A stretch of DNA of 38,024 bases from Candidatus Gastranaerophilales bacterium (lineage in GTDB: Bacteria; Cyanobacteriota; Vampirovibrionia; Gastranaerophilales; Gastranaerophilaceae): contig CALUPO010000016.1 of the NCBI GenBank assembly GCA_944322675.1, forward strand, positions 1-38,024, read 5' to 3'. The notes beneath the pieces are model-generated. The model saw only the letters and a program-made list of their open reading frames with translations, did not search any database and was not told the origin of the DNA. The position numbers were made by a program, and so were the translations under genes. Numbering within the stretch: position 1 is the stretch's first letter; each line of letters opens with the position of its first letter. Shown one piece after another: positions 1 through 7,665 of the stretch.

Positions 1-400
1 CTCAAAGCACTTCGCCTATCGCACTTCGTGCTGTCGGCTTTGGCTTTTTTCCGCCTGAGGTATCCGCCCTCATTTCAATCGGGCGTCTTTCCTACGGCGG
101 GAATTAGTAATATATGGGGGAGGCAAAGCCTCCCCCATATCCCCCACACGAAATTTAACGTCCTCCGGGTGGAGAAACTGTGTTTCACGATTTTTTTTAA
201 AATTTACTTAAAAATATTTTAACGTCCTCCGGACGGGGTTACTGTCTTGGATTTCGTCCCCCTCTCCTATTTTAGCGTGATGACCAGGGTGAGGATGATT
301 CTAATGCAGTTTTGCTTCACAATTTTTTAAAAATTAAATAGTTTGAGAATAAAATTAAAAGTTTAAGAGTAAAGTCCAGTATAAAAAATACAATAAATCA
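1..400. repeat. Repeat island A: dispersed GC-rich hairpin repeats, no credible gene
   Basis: This stretch is richer in G+C than the surrounding genes and is built from modules that recur at 26180-26380 and 36950-37250. The modules include a hairpin at 112-140 (13-bp arms, AAA loop, core GGGGGAGGC/GCCTCCCCC), a smaller CGCCC/GGGCG hairpin near 65-84, and two copies of the GTCCTCCGG box near 169 and 222. A degenerate GGTGAGGATG module lies near 290. The short ORF crossing it has no ribosome binding site and follows the repeat, so I do not call it a gene. The last 70 bases grade into AT-rich sequence ahead of the dnaX stop codon. The function is unknown. Confidence 0.85.
112..140. repeat. Perfect GC-rich hairpin within repeat island
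   Basis: Arms 112-124 and 128-140 are perfect 13-bp inverted repeats around an AAA loop. The same hairpin with a longer G/C run lies at about 26291-26323. It has no following T tract in either direction, so it resembles a REP-like palindrome more than a standard terminator. Confidence 0.8.
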
Positions 401-406
401 CAAAAA

Positions 407-2260
407 TTAAGTTATTATTTTCCCATCAAATAAATCAACAATCATTTTTTCCTGGTCAGATAAATTTACATTTTGGGAAGTTGATTTTGTTTTCTTTTTT
501 GTTTTATTAGTTATATCTTGTTCTTCTTTAAATGTATCAAGTTCATTTTGGCTTATTATTTTTTTTTCTTCTTGTTCTTCTTGTTCTTGAATCGATGAGG
601 AGGATATATTTTCATCTTCTTCTGATATTTCACTTAAATTTATTTTTTCGTTATAAATATCATCTTTTAGTCTGACATCCACTTCTATATTTTCAACACC
701 AAAATATTTTTTGCAAGCATCATAAAAAGCCTGACTTTTGTTTTTATCACGTGCTTGTTTTACAAATAAATCTTTTTTAAAGGAAATAATAACCTTTTCT
801 TTTGTCAAACATATAGGATGAGCCAAACTTGAATAAAAAGCACGACTTGGCATTGAATCAATATGTTTCAATAAATCTCGCCAATGATAATCACCATCTT
901 GAGTGTTATTTTTAACAACAGGTTTTTCAATCTCTTGTTTTTCTTGTTTTTTTTCTTCAACAATTTCTTCTTGTTTTATGATTTCTTTTTGAATTTTAAC
1001 CTCATCATGACTTTTCAAACCTTCAAACGAAGGTTTTATCAAAATTGGTTGTTGGGTATAAATATTAGTTGTCTCCTTAAAATCACCGGATTTTATAAAT
1101 GCTTCAAGTTTATTTACTTTTTCAACTAAATCCGAAATACTATTAAATTCAACTGATACAATATCAATAATACATAACTCAAGCCATAAATAACGATTTG
1201 TTACATTTTTTATTTCACGTGAATAATATGACAATTTTTCAATAATATAAATAATTTTTTCATTATTTAAATTTTCAATTTGTTTTTGAATTTTTTCAAT
1301 ATTTTTTGTGTCAATTAATGTTAATGCAGCCATTTGTTCAATATTTTTACAATTTTTGATAATAAGAAGATTACGAAAATATTCAATCAAATTGTTAACA
1401 ATCCTTAATGGTTCCATACCTTTATCAAACATTTTGTGAATATTTTCAATAAGTTTGTCAACATTATTCAATAAAATCTCGTTTGTAAAGCTATATAAAT
1501 CATCAATGGATATTTTACCCAAAAGTTCATTCACAACATTTGCGTCAATTGAAGTTTCAGAATTGCCATTTAACACAGACAACTGGTCAAGAAGGCTTAA
1601 TGCATCTCTCATACCGCCTTGTGAATTTTGAGCAATAATATGAAGAGCTTCATCATTTATATTTATTTTTTCAATATCTGAAATTTCTCTTAAACGCTTT
1701 ACAATGTCAGATATTTGTATTCGACGAAAGTCATAACGCTGGCAACGTGAAATAATAGTTTCCAAAACCTTATGAGCTTCAGTTGTTGCAAGGATGAAAA
1801 TCACGTTTTTGGGCGGTTCCTCAAGTGTTTTCAAAAGTGCATTAAATGCGTGGTTTGACAACATATGAACTTCATCAATTACATATATTTTAAACTTCCC
1901 ATGAATTGGAGCGTATTGTATTTTTTCTAAAATATTTTGAGTATCTTCAACATTACGATTACTTGCGGCATCTATTTCTATTACATCATTTGGAGTTGAA
2001 TTTAAAATATCAATACAACTAGGACACTTTCCACAGGGAGTTATTGTTGGCCCTTCAATGCAATTTAAGGATTTTGCAAGAATACGTGCTATTGATGTTT
2101 TTCCCGTACCTCGAGGACCGCAAAAAAGAAATGCATGTGCTATTTTGCCTAATTTTATGGCATTTGATAAAGCATTCACAACATGCTCTTGTCCGACAAC
2201 ATCAGCAAAAGCTTGAGGACGATATTTACGGTATAAAGGTATATAAGTTCTATTTTCCAT
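407..2260 (-). CDS. dnaX: DNA polymerase III subunit gamma/tau
   Basis: This is the ATPase of the clamp-loader complex, which loads the beta clamp on primed DNA and (as tau) links the polymerase cores to the helicase. The 617-residue protein has the Walker A motif GPRGTGKTS at residues 48-56. A zinc module uses C67, C76, C79 and C82, the DEVH Walker B motif lies at 129-132, and the sensor 1 region reads ISRCQRYDF. The clamp-loader fold covers about residues 1-365. A Lys/Glu/Gln-rich linker (about 405-455) precedes a C-terminal tau-like domain. The length is close to E. coli tau (643 aa). The ATG start has no clear Shine-Dalgarno sequence. An in-frame A8 run inside the linker could produce a truncated gamma form (separate entry). 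It is divergent from the phosphate-uptake pair. Confidence 0.97.
   Translation of the reverse strand: MENRTYIPLYRKYRPQAFADVVGQEHVVNALSNAIKLGKIAHAFLFCGPRGTGKTSIARILAKSLNCIEGPTITPCGKCPSCIDILNSTPNDVIEIDAASNRNVEDTQNILEKIQYAPIHGKFKIYVIDEVHMLSNHAFNALLKTLEEPPKNVIFILATTEAHKVLETIISRCQRYDFRRIQISDIVKRLREISDIEKININDEALHIIAQNSQGGMRDALSLLDQLSVLNGNSETSIDANVVNELLGKISIDDLYSFTNEILLNNVDKLIENIHKMFDKGMEPLRIVNNLIEYFRNLLIIKNCKNIEQMAALTLIDTKNIEKIQKQIENLNNEKIIYIIEKLSYYSREIKNVTNRYLWLELCIIDIVSVEFNSISDLVEKVNKLEAFIKSGDFKETTNIYTQQPILIKPSFEGLKSHDEVKIQKEIIKQEEIVEEKKQEKQEIEKPVVKNNTQDGDYHWRDLLKHIDSMPSRAFYSSLAHPICLTKEKVIISFKKDLFVKQARDKNKSQAFYDACKKYFGVENIEVDVRLKDDIYNEKINLSEISEEDENISSSSIQEQEEQEEKKIISQNELDTFKEEQDITNKTKKKTKSTSQNVNLSDQEKMIVDLFDGKIIT
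944..957 (-). promoter_or_regulatory. Candidate programmed frameshift or slippage site in dnaX
   Basis: On the coding strand codons 436-438 read GAA AAA AAA, giving an eight-A run (947-954) that contains the slippery heptamer A_AAA_AAA in the correct frame. A -1 shift reads six further codons (ACA AGA AAA ACA AGA GAT) and then stops at TGA. The product would have about 444 residues and end just after the clamp-loader core. E. coli gamma (431 aa) and Thermus gamma are made at comparable positions by frameshifting and transcriptional slippage respectively. No strong upstream Shine-Dalgarno stimulator or downstream stem was seen, so transcriptional slippage is as likely as ribosomal frameshifting. 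Confidence 0.5.
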
Positions 2261-2305
2261 AAATACATTATAATTAAAATATGTTAACTTAACAAATTAT
2301 TTTAT

Positions 2306-2357
2306 GGTTTTATATATTAGTTTACACTAAACTTAGTGTAAACTGATATATAAATCC
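2306..2357. repeat. Terminal-inverted-repeat-only element (MITE-like remnant)
   Basis: This is an almost perfect palindrome. Arms 2312-2329 and 2334-2351 (18 bp, one mismatch, 4-nt loop) extend outward to about 24 bp with two mismatches. The arm core TTTATATATWAGTTTACACT reappears once as the left edge of the repeat island at 36889 and once, inverted, as the right edge of the island at 27023. Here the two ends are fused back to back with no interior. It lies in the divergent dnaX/phosphate-uptake spacer, so it could also act as an operator or a transcript hairpin. Confidence 0.65.
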
Positions 2358-2476
2358 CTAAATAAATATATAATTTCTCATATTAGACTATCTTTCACCT
2401 TTAAAAAAATTTACTTTTAATATCATAATATTTAATATATTATATTTTTGTAAAACTAAATAGGAGTTAAAAATAT

Positions 2477-3118
2477 ATGACAAAGTTTAATTTAATGTCG
2501 TATCTTGTGCCACCAGAGGATGTCATGTTTTTCAATCAATTTCAGGAGAGTGCTCAAATTTGCAACAAGACAGCAATGCTTTATAATGAAATTCTAAAAA
2601 CGAGTCTTACACCTGAAAATAAAGAAAAAATTTTAAAATATAAGAAAAAAGGCGGAATTTCATTTAAACTTACACTAAAGCAATTAAATAAAAGTTTTAT
2701 AACTCCCATTGAACGTGAAGATATACAATATATAACAGTTCAACTTCATAAAATAAATAAAAAAATAATTAAGGCTTGTTTAAATTTAGAGGTATATAGA
2801 ATTACAACCTATACCAAAGAAATGTTAGAACAAGCCGAAACTTTAGTTAAAGCAACAGAAGCTTTGGGAGTTATTTTGAAAAAATTTAAAAAAGTAAGTG
2901 ATGTTGAAGATATAACTAAAACAAATATTGAAATGAAAAAACTTGAATCTCAAGGTGATGAAATTCATCTTCGTGCAATTGATGATTTATTTTCAGGAAA
3001 ATATGATGCATTAAGTGTTATAAAACTAAGAGATATGTATAAAGAAATAGAAAATGCACTTGATGCTTGTTTTTATGTTTCAGATACCATTTTAAACGTA
3101 GTTCTTAAACAGAACTAG
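2477..3118 (+). CDS. DUF47/PhoU-like protein paired with phosphate permease
   Basis: This is an all-helical cytoplasmic protein of 213 residues, the usual size for the DUF47 family (PhoU-related, often encoded next to PiT transporters). The family is thought to regulate or chaperone the permease. Supporting features are the helical, charged composition, the absence of membrane segments, and the position 16 bp upstream of the PiT gene on the same strand. The start is supported by AGGAG at about 2462, roughly 10 nt before the ATG. The two genes form one transcription unit. Assignment rests on overall character and gene pairing more than on a single motif. Confidence 0.8.
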   Translation: MTKFNLMSYLVPPEDVMFFNQFQESAQICNKTAMLYNEILKTSLTPENKEKILKYKKKGGISFKLTLKQLNKSFITPIEREDIQYITVQLHKINKKIIKACLNLEVYRITTYTKEMLEQAETLVKATEALGVILKKFKKVSDVEDITKTNIEMKKLESQGDEIHLRAIDDLFSGKYDALSVIKLRDMYKEIENALDACFYVSDTILNVVLKQN

Positions 3119-3134
3119 AGGTAAAGGAGAATTT

Positions 3135-4145
3135 ATGACAATAACTTTACTTATATTAATATCTGTTATAATAGTAGCTTTAATTTTTGAATATATAAAT
3201 GGATTCCATGATTGTGCAAATGCAATTGCAACTGTAGTTTCAACAAAAGTACTTTCTCCAAAGCAAGCTGTGTTTTATGCTGCATTTTTAGAATTTATTG
3301 GTGCATTAACAGGAACACATGTTGCAAAAACTATAGGAAATGGCATTGTTGATGGAGATATGATCACTTTATCAGTTATATTTTGTGCTTTATTAGCAGC
3401 TGTAATATGGAATTTATTTACATGGTTTTTAGGATTGCCTTCAAGCTCTTCTCATGCATTAATAGGCGGCTTGTTAGGGGCTGCCATTGTTAAAGCCGGA
3501 TTTGGTGTTGTTCATATTTTAACATTAATGGAAAAAGTTATTATACCTATGTTTACTTCACCAATTATTGGTTTTGCAGCCGGATTTTTGTTTATGCTTG
3601 GATTAATATGGATATTTTATAAATCAAATCCACAGGTTGTAAATAAAAAATTTCGTAAACTACAACTTATTTCATCAGGATTAATGGCAATAAGTCATGG
3701 TTCAAATGATGCACAAAAAACAATGGGTATTATTACTTTAGCATTATTATCAGGTGGTATTCTTAACAAGGCACCTTCAGGAGATTTTGAAATACCTGTT
3801 TATGTTATTATAATATGTGCATTAACAATGGCTGCCGGAACTATGAATGGTGGATGGAAAATAATAAAAACAATGGGGCATAAAATAATTAAACTTAAAC
3901 CAATACATGGTTTTGCAGCTGAAACATCTGCAGCTACAATAATTCTTACAGCTTCTCATTTCGGGATTCCGCTTTCAACAACACATGTTATTTCAACAGC
4001 TATAATGGGAGTAGGTTCCACACTTCATGCAAATAGCGTTAAATGGAGAATTGTTGGAAATATAATTACCGCATGGATTTTGACAATTCCTGCATGTATG
4101 TTTATTTCTGCTTTTACTTATTATGTTATAGAATATATATTCTAG
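3135..4145 (+). CDS. PiT-family inorganic phosphate transporter
   Basis: This is a low-affinity phosphate permease (in this family usually H+- or Na+-coupled uptake of phosphate as metal complexes) in the cytoplasmic membrane. At 336 residues it is a short bacterial form with about 9-10 hydrophobic segments. The duplicated PiT signatures are visible: NGFHDCANAIATVVST at residues 22-37 and SHGSNDAQKTMG at 187-198. LPSSSSHALIGG lies at 101-112, with a matching PLSTTHV in the second half. It has a strong Shine-Dalgarno (AAAGGAG around 3122-3128) and follows the PhoU-like gene by 16 bp, so the two are co-transcribed. A bidirectional terminator follows. Confidence 0.93.
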   Translation: MTITLLILISVIIVALIFEYINGFHDCANAIATVVSTKVLSPKQAVFYAAFLEFIGALTGTHVAKTIGNGIVDGDMITLSVIFCALLAAVIWNLFTWFLGLPSSSSHALIGGLLGAAIVKAGFGVVHILTLMEKVIIPMFTSPIIGFAAGFLFMLGLIWIFYKSNPQVVNKKFRKLQLISSGLMAISHGSNDAQKTMGIITLALLSGGILNKAPSGDFEIPVYVIIICALTMAAGTMNGGWKIIKTMGHKIIKLKPIHGFAAETSAATIILTASHFGIPLSTTHVISTAIMGVGSTLHANSVKWRIVGNIITAWILTIPACMFISAFTYYVIEYIF

Positions 4146-4190
4146 CGAATTTTTTAATAAATAAATCAATAAATAAATCTTATTATATAA

Positions 4191-4225
4191 AAAAATGGAA
4201 AATATGAAAAATATTTTCCATTTTT
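4191..4225. terminator. Bidirectional intrinsic terminator
   Basis: This is a perfect 15-bp inverted repeat (4191-4205 and 4211-4225, loop GAAAA) flanked by A runs on one side and T runs on the other. It sits between the converging phosphate permease gene and the gene at 4241-4900, so it can stop both transcripts. Confidence 0.85.
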
Positions 4226-4240
4226 AACTCTTAATAACTT

Positions 4241-4900
4241 CTAAAAAAGATTTGAAACAAATGAAGTTACTGGATTAAAGCTTGAAGCAGCGTTAATTAA
4301 TAAATCTGCATAGCTGTTAAAACTATTTTTTGATGATGACGTATTATTAACAACCTGAGAGCTGTTACGACTTGCATTTATTGTGTTCATGATATTATCA
4401 TTTATACTGTTTTGAAGATTACTTAGATAATTTAAATAATTATAACGATTACTTAATTCATTATTAATTAAACTTGATTGTTTATTTTGAAGATTAAGTG
4501 CAAGATCACTAATAGCATCTGCACGTTTTGATTCAATACTATTTAAATTATCCATAAAGATAGAATTATCAAGATTTCCAAAGCGTGAAGCAACATTTTC
4601 TTGTAATTCCTGCAACATAGGTGTATACATTTCATTAATATCGTTTATACCCTGTGTTTTAAAAGCATCAAGCTCTTTATAAATACTATCCATTGTCGTT
4701 GGAGAAAATACATTAATATTTTTTAAATTATCTTGAATTTGTGACTGAGTATAATTTAAAGTTTGTTCCTCATATGGTGACATACTATAATTTGTAACAA
4801 GATTTCCATTTTCATAATTTGTGCTGGCTTTTGATTGCCCATTTATTGATATATTTCCACCAATAACCTGAGGACTTGAAGATTTTGAAAATTTTCCCAT
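4241..4900 (-). CDS. Uncharacterised Asn/Ser-rich helical protein, possibly phage-derived
   Basis: I do not recognise a named family. The 219-residue protein has no signal peptide or membrane segment. It opens with a Ser/Asn/Gly-rich tail (about 1-40). An Asn/Gln-rich, mostly helical middle follows, including SRFGNLDNS near residues 108-116 and LNSIESKRADAISDLAL near 120-136. It ends in another Ser/Asn-rich stretch and a short hydrophobic tail. The composition and layout resemble structural proteins of podoviruses, but there are no neighbouring phage genes. The start is well supported: AAGGA lies 8-9 nt before the ATG. It is monocistronic, with its own promoter region upstream and the shared terminator downstream. 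Confidence 0.75.
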   Translation of the reverse strand: MGKFSKSSSPQVIGGNISINGQSKASTNYENGNLVTNYSMSPYEEQTLNYTQSQIQDNLKNINVFSPTTMDSIYKELDAFKTQGINDINEMYTPMLQELQENVASRFGNLDNSIFMDNLNSIESKRADAISDLALNLQNKQSSLINNELSNRYNYLNYLSNLQNSINDNIMNTINASRNSSQVVNNTSSSKNSFNSYADLLINAASSFNPVTSFVSNLF

Positions 4901-5142
4901 AATAAAATGTTCCTTTCTTAAATTATAACTAAATTAACTTTCAAATGGAACAGATTATAAATCAGATGCTATAAGTTATATTATAACATTTTAAGTTATA
5001 TTTATCTATTATTTCTTATATAAATTATCAAAATCCTTGATTTATAACATTTTACAACATATTTTTAAATTATATTAATTTTTTTTTATTTTTTATATTT
5101 TGTGTATAATATACATGTAACAAATAATTGAGGAGATTAATT

Positions 5143-5478
5143 ATGTCAAAAAAATTATTATCAACTTTATTTTTATTTGCATTTGTATTAACTTTATCAG
5201 GAACTTCAAGTGTTTTTGCGGCATCAAAAACTACAACACTTAAAACACCGTCTTCTGTTTTAAGTGATTATGCAAAGAAAATGGAACAAAAAGAATCTGA
5301 AGTTACAAAAAAACAACAAGAAAAAACAAAAGCAATAGAAAAAGCACGTCAAGAACGCCAACAAAAGCTTGAAGAACAAAAGAAAGCTTCTGAAGAAGCA
5401 AGAAAACAACGTCAACAAAACATTCAAAACATAAAAGATAATGCAAATAGTTTAAAAAATTCATTTAAGCTTAAGTAA
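5143..5478 (+). CDS. Small secreted charged coiled-coil protein
   Basis: The product is exported through Sec. A basic N-terminus (MSKKLL) leads to a hydrophobic core and a likely signal peptidase site after VFA (about residue 27). The mature part is about 85 residues, almost entirely Lys/Glu/Gln/Arg/Ala in long helical stretches (about 45-100) predicted to form a coiled coil. I chose the ATG at 5143 because GAGGAGA (5130-5136) lies just upstream; a TTG 15 bases earlier falls on that ribosome binding site. A TATAAT box lies at 5105-5110. The 3' end overlaps the convergent dehydrogenase gene by 18 bp. The function is unknown; it may be an envelope-associated or periplasmic linker protein. Confidence 0.8.
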   Translation: MSKKLLSTLFLFAFVLTLSGTSSVFAASKTTTLKTPSSVLSDYAKKMEQKESEVTKKQQEKTKAIEKARQERQQKLEEQKKASEEARKQRQQNIQNIKDNANSLKNSFKLK

Positions 5479-6321
5479 CTTTAATTTATATTGTATAAAG
5501 TTATTTAAAAGCTCGTAAGGTAAAAGTTTTGAAACAAAAAACGCAAAATGAGAATCCAAACCTATGTTATACCTAGTTTTTGGATTCTTATTTTTAAATA
5601 TTTTAATAATCAAACGAGCAACATCAATAGCAAATAATCCTTTACTTTCATTTTTTAAAGCATTATTTTTTAAAATATTAAGCTCATTTTGATAAGAGTT
5701 TATAGCACATGAATCATTGGTCTTTTTGATATTTTCAATACAAAGCTTTATAGACTTACCCCAAATTTTAGTTTGAACCACCCCTGGATTTATTTCAATA
5801 AATTTAATATTTTTGTTATTATTCATTAATTCATGATTTAATGCACAAAAAATAATAGATGTGGCACGTTTTGATGAACAATATGCTGCAATAAAAGGGA
5901 AAATACCTGTTTGAGCCATCGAATTAATATTTATTACCTTTGCATTTTCGCCTAAAAGGGGTAAAAAAGTTTTAATCAAATTCAAAGGTCCAAAAGTATT
6001 AACCTCAAATTGTGTTTTTATATCATTAATATTAAGTAACTCTAAAGGTCCTGCCACTGCAATACCGGCTGCATTTACTATCATATCAAGAGCTTTTGTT
6101 TTAGAAGATATAAATTTACAAGCTTTTGAAATACTATTTTTATTTGTAATATCTAAATACACACCTATAACATTTTTTGAAACACGTTCAATTAATGCTT
6201 TATCTTCTCGTTTACGTATTGCAGCAAAAATAACATCATTACTAAACTCTTTAGCAAGCTCGATAACTGTTTGCTTTCCAATTCCTGAAGAAGCACCTGT
6301 TACAAAAATATATTTTTTCAT
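5461..6321 (-). CDS. Short-chain dehydrogenase/reductase (SDR) family oxidoreductase
   Basis: This is a classical SDR enzyme of 286 residues, an NAD(P)-dependent oxidoreductase of unknown substrate. The cofactor-binding motif TGASSGIG is at residues 8-15, NAAG at 83-86, a structural Asn at 108, the catalytic Ser at 134 and YxxxK at Y147/K151. The extended C-terminal half is typical of membrane-associated steroid- or retinol-type SDRs. Its ATG immediately follows the TAA stop of rpsO (TAAATG), so it is translated from the rpsO transcript. The 3' end overlaps the convergent small secreted-protein gene by 18 bp. A ribosomal protein partner says nothing specific about its substrate. Confidence 0.92.
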   Translation of the reverse strand: MKKYIFVTGASSGIGKQTVIELAKEFSNDVIFAAIRKREDKALIERVSKNVIGVYLDITNKNSISKACKFISSKTKALDMIVNAAGIAVAGPLELLNINDIKTQFEVNTFGPLNLIKTFLPLLGENAKVININSMAQTGIFPFIAAYCSSKRATSIIFCALNHELMNNNKNIKFIEINPGVVQTKIWGKSIKLCIENIKKTNDSCAINSYQNELNILKNNALKNESKGLFAIDVARLIIKIFKNKNPKTRYNIGLDSHFAFFVSKLLPYELLNNFIQYKLKLLKLK

Positions 6322-6591
6322 TTAACCACGAATTTTTAAATCAGATATCAATTGACGATATTCTTCTACATTTTTATTTTTTATATAAGATAAAAATTGC
6401 TTACGTTTACCAACCATTTTAAGTAGCCCGCGGCGTCCTTGAAAATCTTTTTTATTCATTTTCAAATGTTCGGTAAGTTCAAGTATTTTTTGTGTCAATA
6501 AAGCAACCTGAACACGTGCAGAACCTGAATCTTTCTCATTTTTACCATATTTTTTAATGATTTCTTCTTTGTTTTTTAAATTAATTGACAT
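6322..6591 (-). CDS. rpsO: 30S ribosomal protein S15
   Basis: S15 binds 16S rRNA early in assembly of the 30S platform. The protein has the standard 89 residues. It carries the conserved GSARVQVALLTQKILELTEHL block in its first half, and the RGLLKMVGKRKQFLSYI region and the C-terminal YRQLISDLKIRG in its second. An AAAGGGA ribosome binding site lies upstream of the ATG. It heads a two-gene unit with the SDR gene, which starts at the base after its stop codon. The usual partner pnp is not next to it in this window. Confidence 0.98.
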   Translation of the reverse strand: MSINLKNKEEIIKKYGKNEKDSGSARVQVALLTQKILELTEHLKMNKKDFQGRRGLLKMVGKRKQFLSYIKNKNVEEYRQLISDLKIRG

Positions 6592-6714
6592 TTAGATTTT
6601 TCCCTTTAATTCGTTAATTATAGATTTATATTATCAATAACAAAAAACAAAATCAAGTTATTAATAAATTTTAAAGGAATTTGTTAATTTTTGTAAAAAT
6701 AATTCTCAAATGTA

Positions 6715-6741
6715 TAAAGTTTTAGTCATTATATCCGTTAT
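6715..6741 (+). promoter_or_regulatory. Sigma28 (FliA)-type promoter for flagellin
   Basis: TAAAGTTT at 6715-6722 matches the E. coli sigma28 -35 consensus in all eight positions. Eleven bases later 6734-6741 reads TCCGTTAT, which matches GCCGATAA in five of eight positions including the CCG core. It lies about 40 bases ahead of the flagellin start. A separate TATAAT at 6743-6748 lacks a good -35 partner. Confidence 0.6.
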
Positions 6742-6783
6742 ATATAATATGTATATAAAAAGGATATGTGAATTGGTGAAATT

Positions 6784-7590
6784 ATGGCTTTAACTTTTAA
6801 CACTGATGTTAGCTCCAAAATATTATCAAATCATTTAAGTAAAATTACAAAAGAAATAGAACTTAATACTTATAGATTGACAACCGGAAAAAAAATAAAC
6901 AAGCCATCTGATGATCCGGCTGGATATTTTATGATTGAAAATTTAAACAGGCAAATTTCCTCAAATGAAATAGGGCTTCAAAATGTTCAAATAGCCCAAT
7001 CCGAATTAACTTATCGTGAAGACACTTTAACTGCAATAAATTCTTCTCTTCAAAGTGCTCTGGATGCTTTAAAAGGTTATTCCTCTGCAACTGATGAAAC
7101 TGCAAAAGAGTCCATTCTTGCAACTGCTAATGCAGCTTTAAAAGGTGCTTTAGAATTAAAAAATACAGCTGAATTTAATGATAATAAATTATATCCTGGT
7201 ACTGCAACAGATATGACAATAAATTTAGGTGATGATACAAACAATATAATTATTGACAAAAGTGTACTTGATGTACAAATTAAAAGACAAACTGATATTA
7301 CAGATAGCGATGTATCAAGTGTTATATCACAACTTGAAGATGATATAAAAGCAAACACGGCTGCCATTTCGGGTTTGGGTGCTTATAATAATTTGTTATC
7401 TTCCACAGCTGATAATATAACCGGTAAAATTGAAGCTTATGAATCAACAATTGAAACAATATCCTCGGTTGATGTTGCAACGGAAACGGCAAAATTGACA
7501 CAAAATCAAATTCTGCAACAGGTCACAGCTGCATTATTATCTCAAAGTTCAAACAATGCATATCTTGCTTTATCCTTAATAACCGGTTAA
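6784..7590 (+). CDS. Flagellin-family protein (FliC/FlgL type)
   Basis: This is a filament or filament-junction subunit exported by the flagellar type III system. The N-terminal D0/D1 region contains RLTTGKKINKPSDDPAGY at residues 31-48, the conserved flagellin signature. The C-terminal region has KLTQNQILQQVTAALLSQ followed by an amphipathic tail ending LSLITG, matching the other half of D0. At 268 residues it is a short flagellin with almost no variable D2/D3 domain. The PSDDP spelling also occurs in the hook-associated protein FlgL, so FlgL is the main alternative. A sigma28-like promoter upstream supports late flagellar expression. GGTGAA (6775-6780) precedes the ATG. No other flagellar gene is nearby. 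Confidence 0.88.
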   Translation: MALTFNTDVSSKILSNHLSKITKEIELNTYRLTTGKKINKPSDDPAGYFMIENLNRQISSNEIGLQNVQIAQSELTYREDTLTAINSSLQSALDALKGYSSATDETAKESILATANAALKGALELKNTAEFNDNKLYPGTATDMTINLGDDTNNIIIDKSVLDVQIKRQTDITDSDVSSVISQLEDDIKANTAAISGLGAYNNLLSSTADNITGKIEAYESTIETISSVDVATETAKLTQNQILQQVTAALLSQSSNNAYLALSLITG

Positions 7591-7665
7591 TAAATATTTA
7601 TATTACTTTTAATATTACTCTAAAGCGGGATTAAATTTTTAAGGAAAAAGCCAATAATTTTCTAT

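Noticed and set aside
28-222. 64-codon frame at the left end of the window
   Set aside because: It spans the GC-rich hairpin of the repeat, its counterpart at 26180-26400 is not conserved as a protein, and no ribosome binding site is present.
494-500. Exact E. coli dnaX slippery heptamer A_AAA_AAG in frame on the coding strand
   Set aside because: It lies at codon 589 of 617; a -1 shift would only trade the last 28 residues for 12 others, so it cannot make a gamma form. It is probably a by-product of the Lys-rich tail.
2283-2318. Plus-strand stretch resembling the shared promoter (TTAACAAATTATTTTATGG)
   Set aside because: The CTARC box is imperfect, the -10 spacing does not fit, and it lies 160 bases from the PhoU-like gene; likely chance in A/T-rich DNA.
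6929-7367. Minus-strand frames opposite the flagellin gene
   Set aside because: They are shadows of the flagellin reading frame with no ribosome binding site or protein-like pattern.
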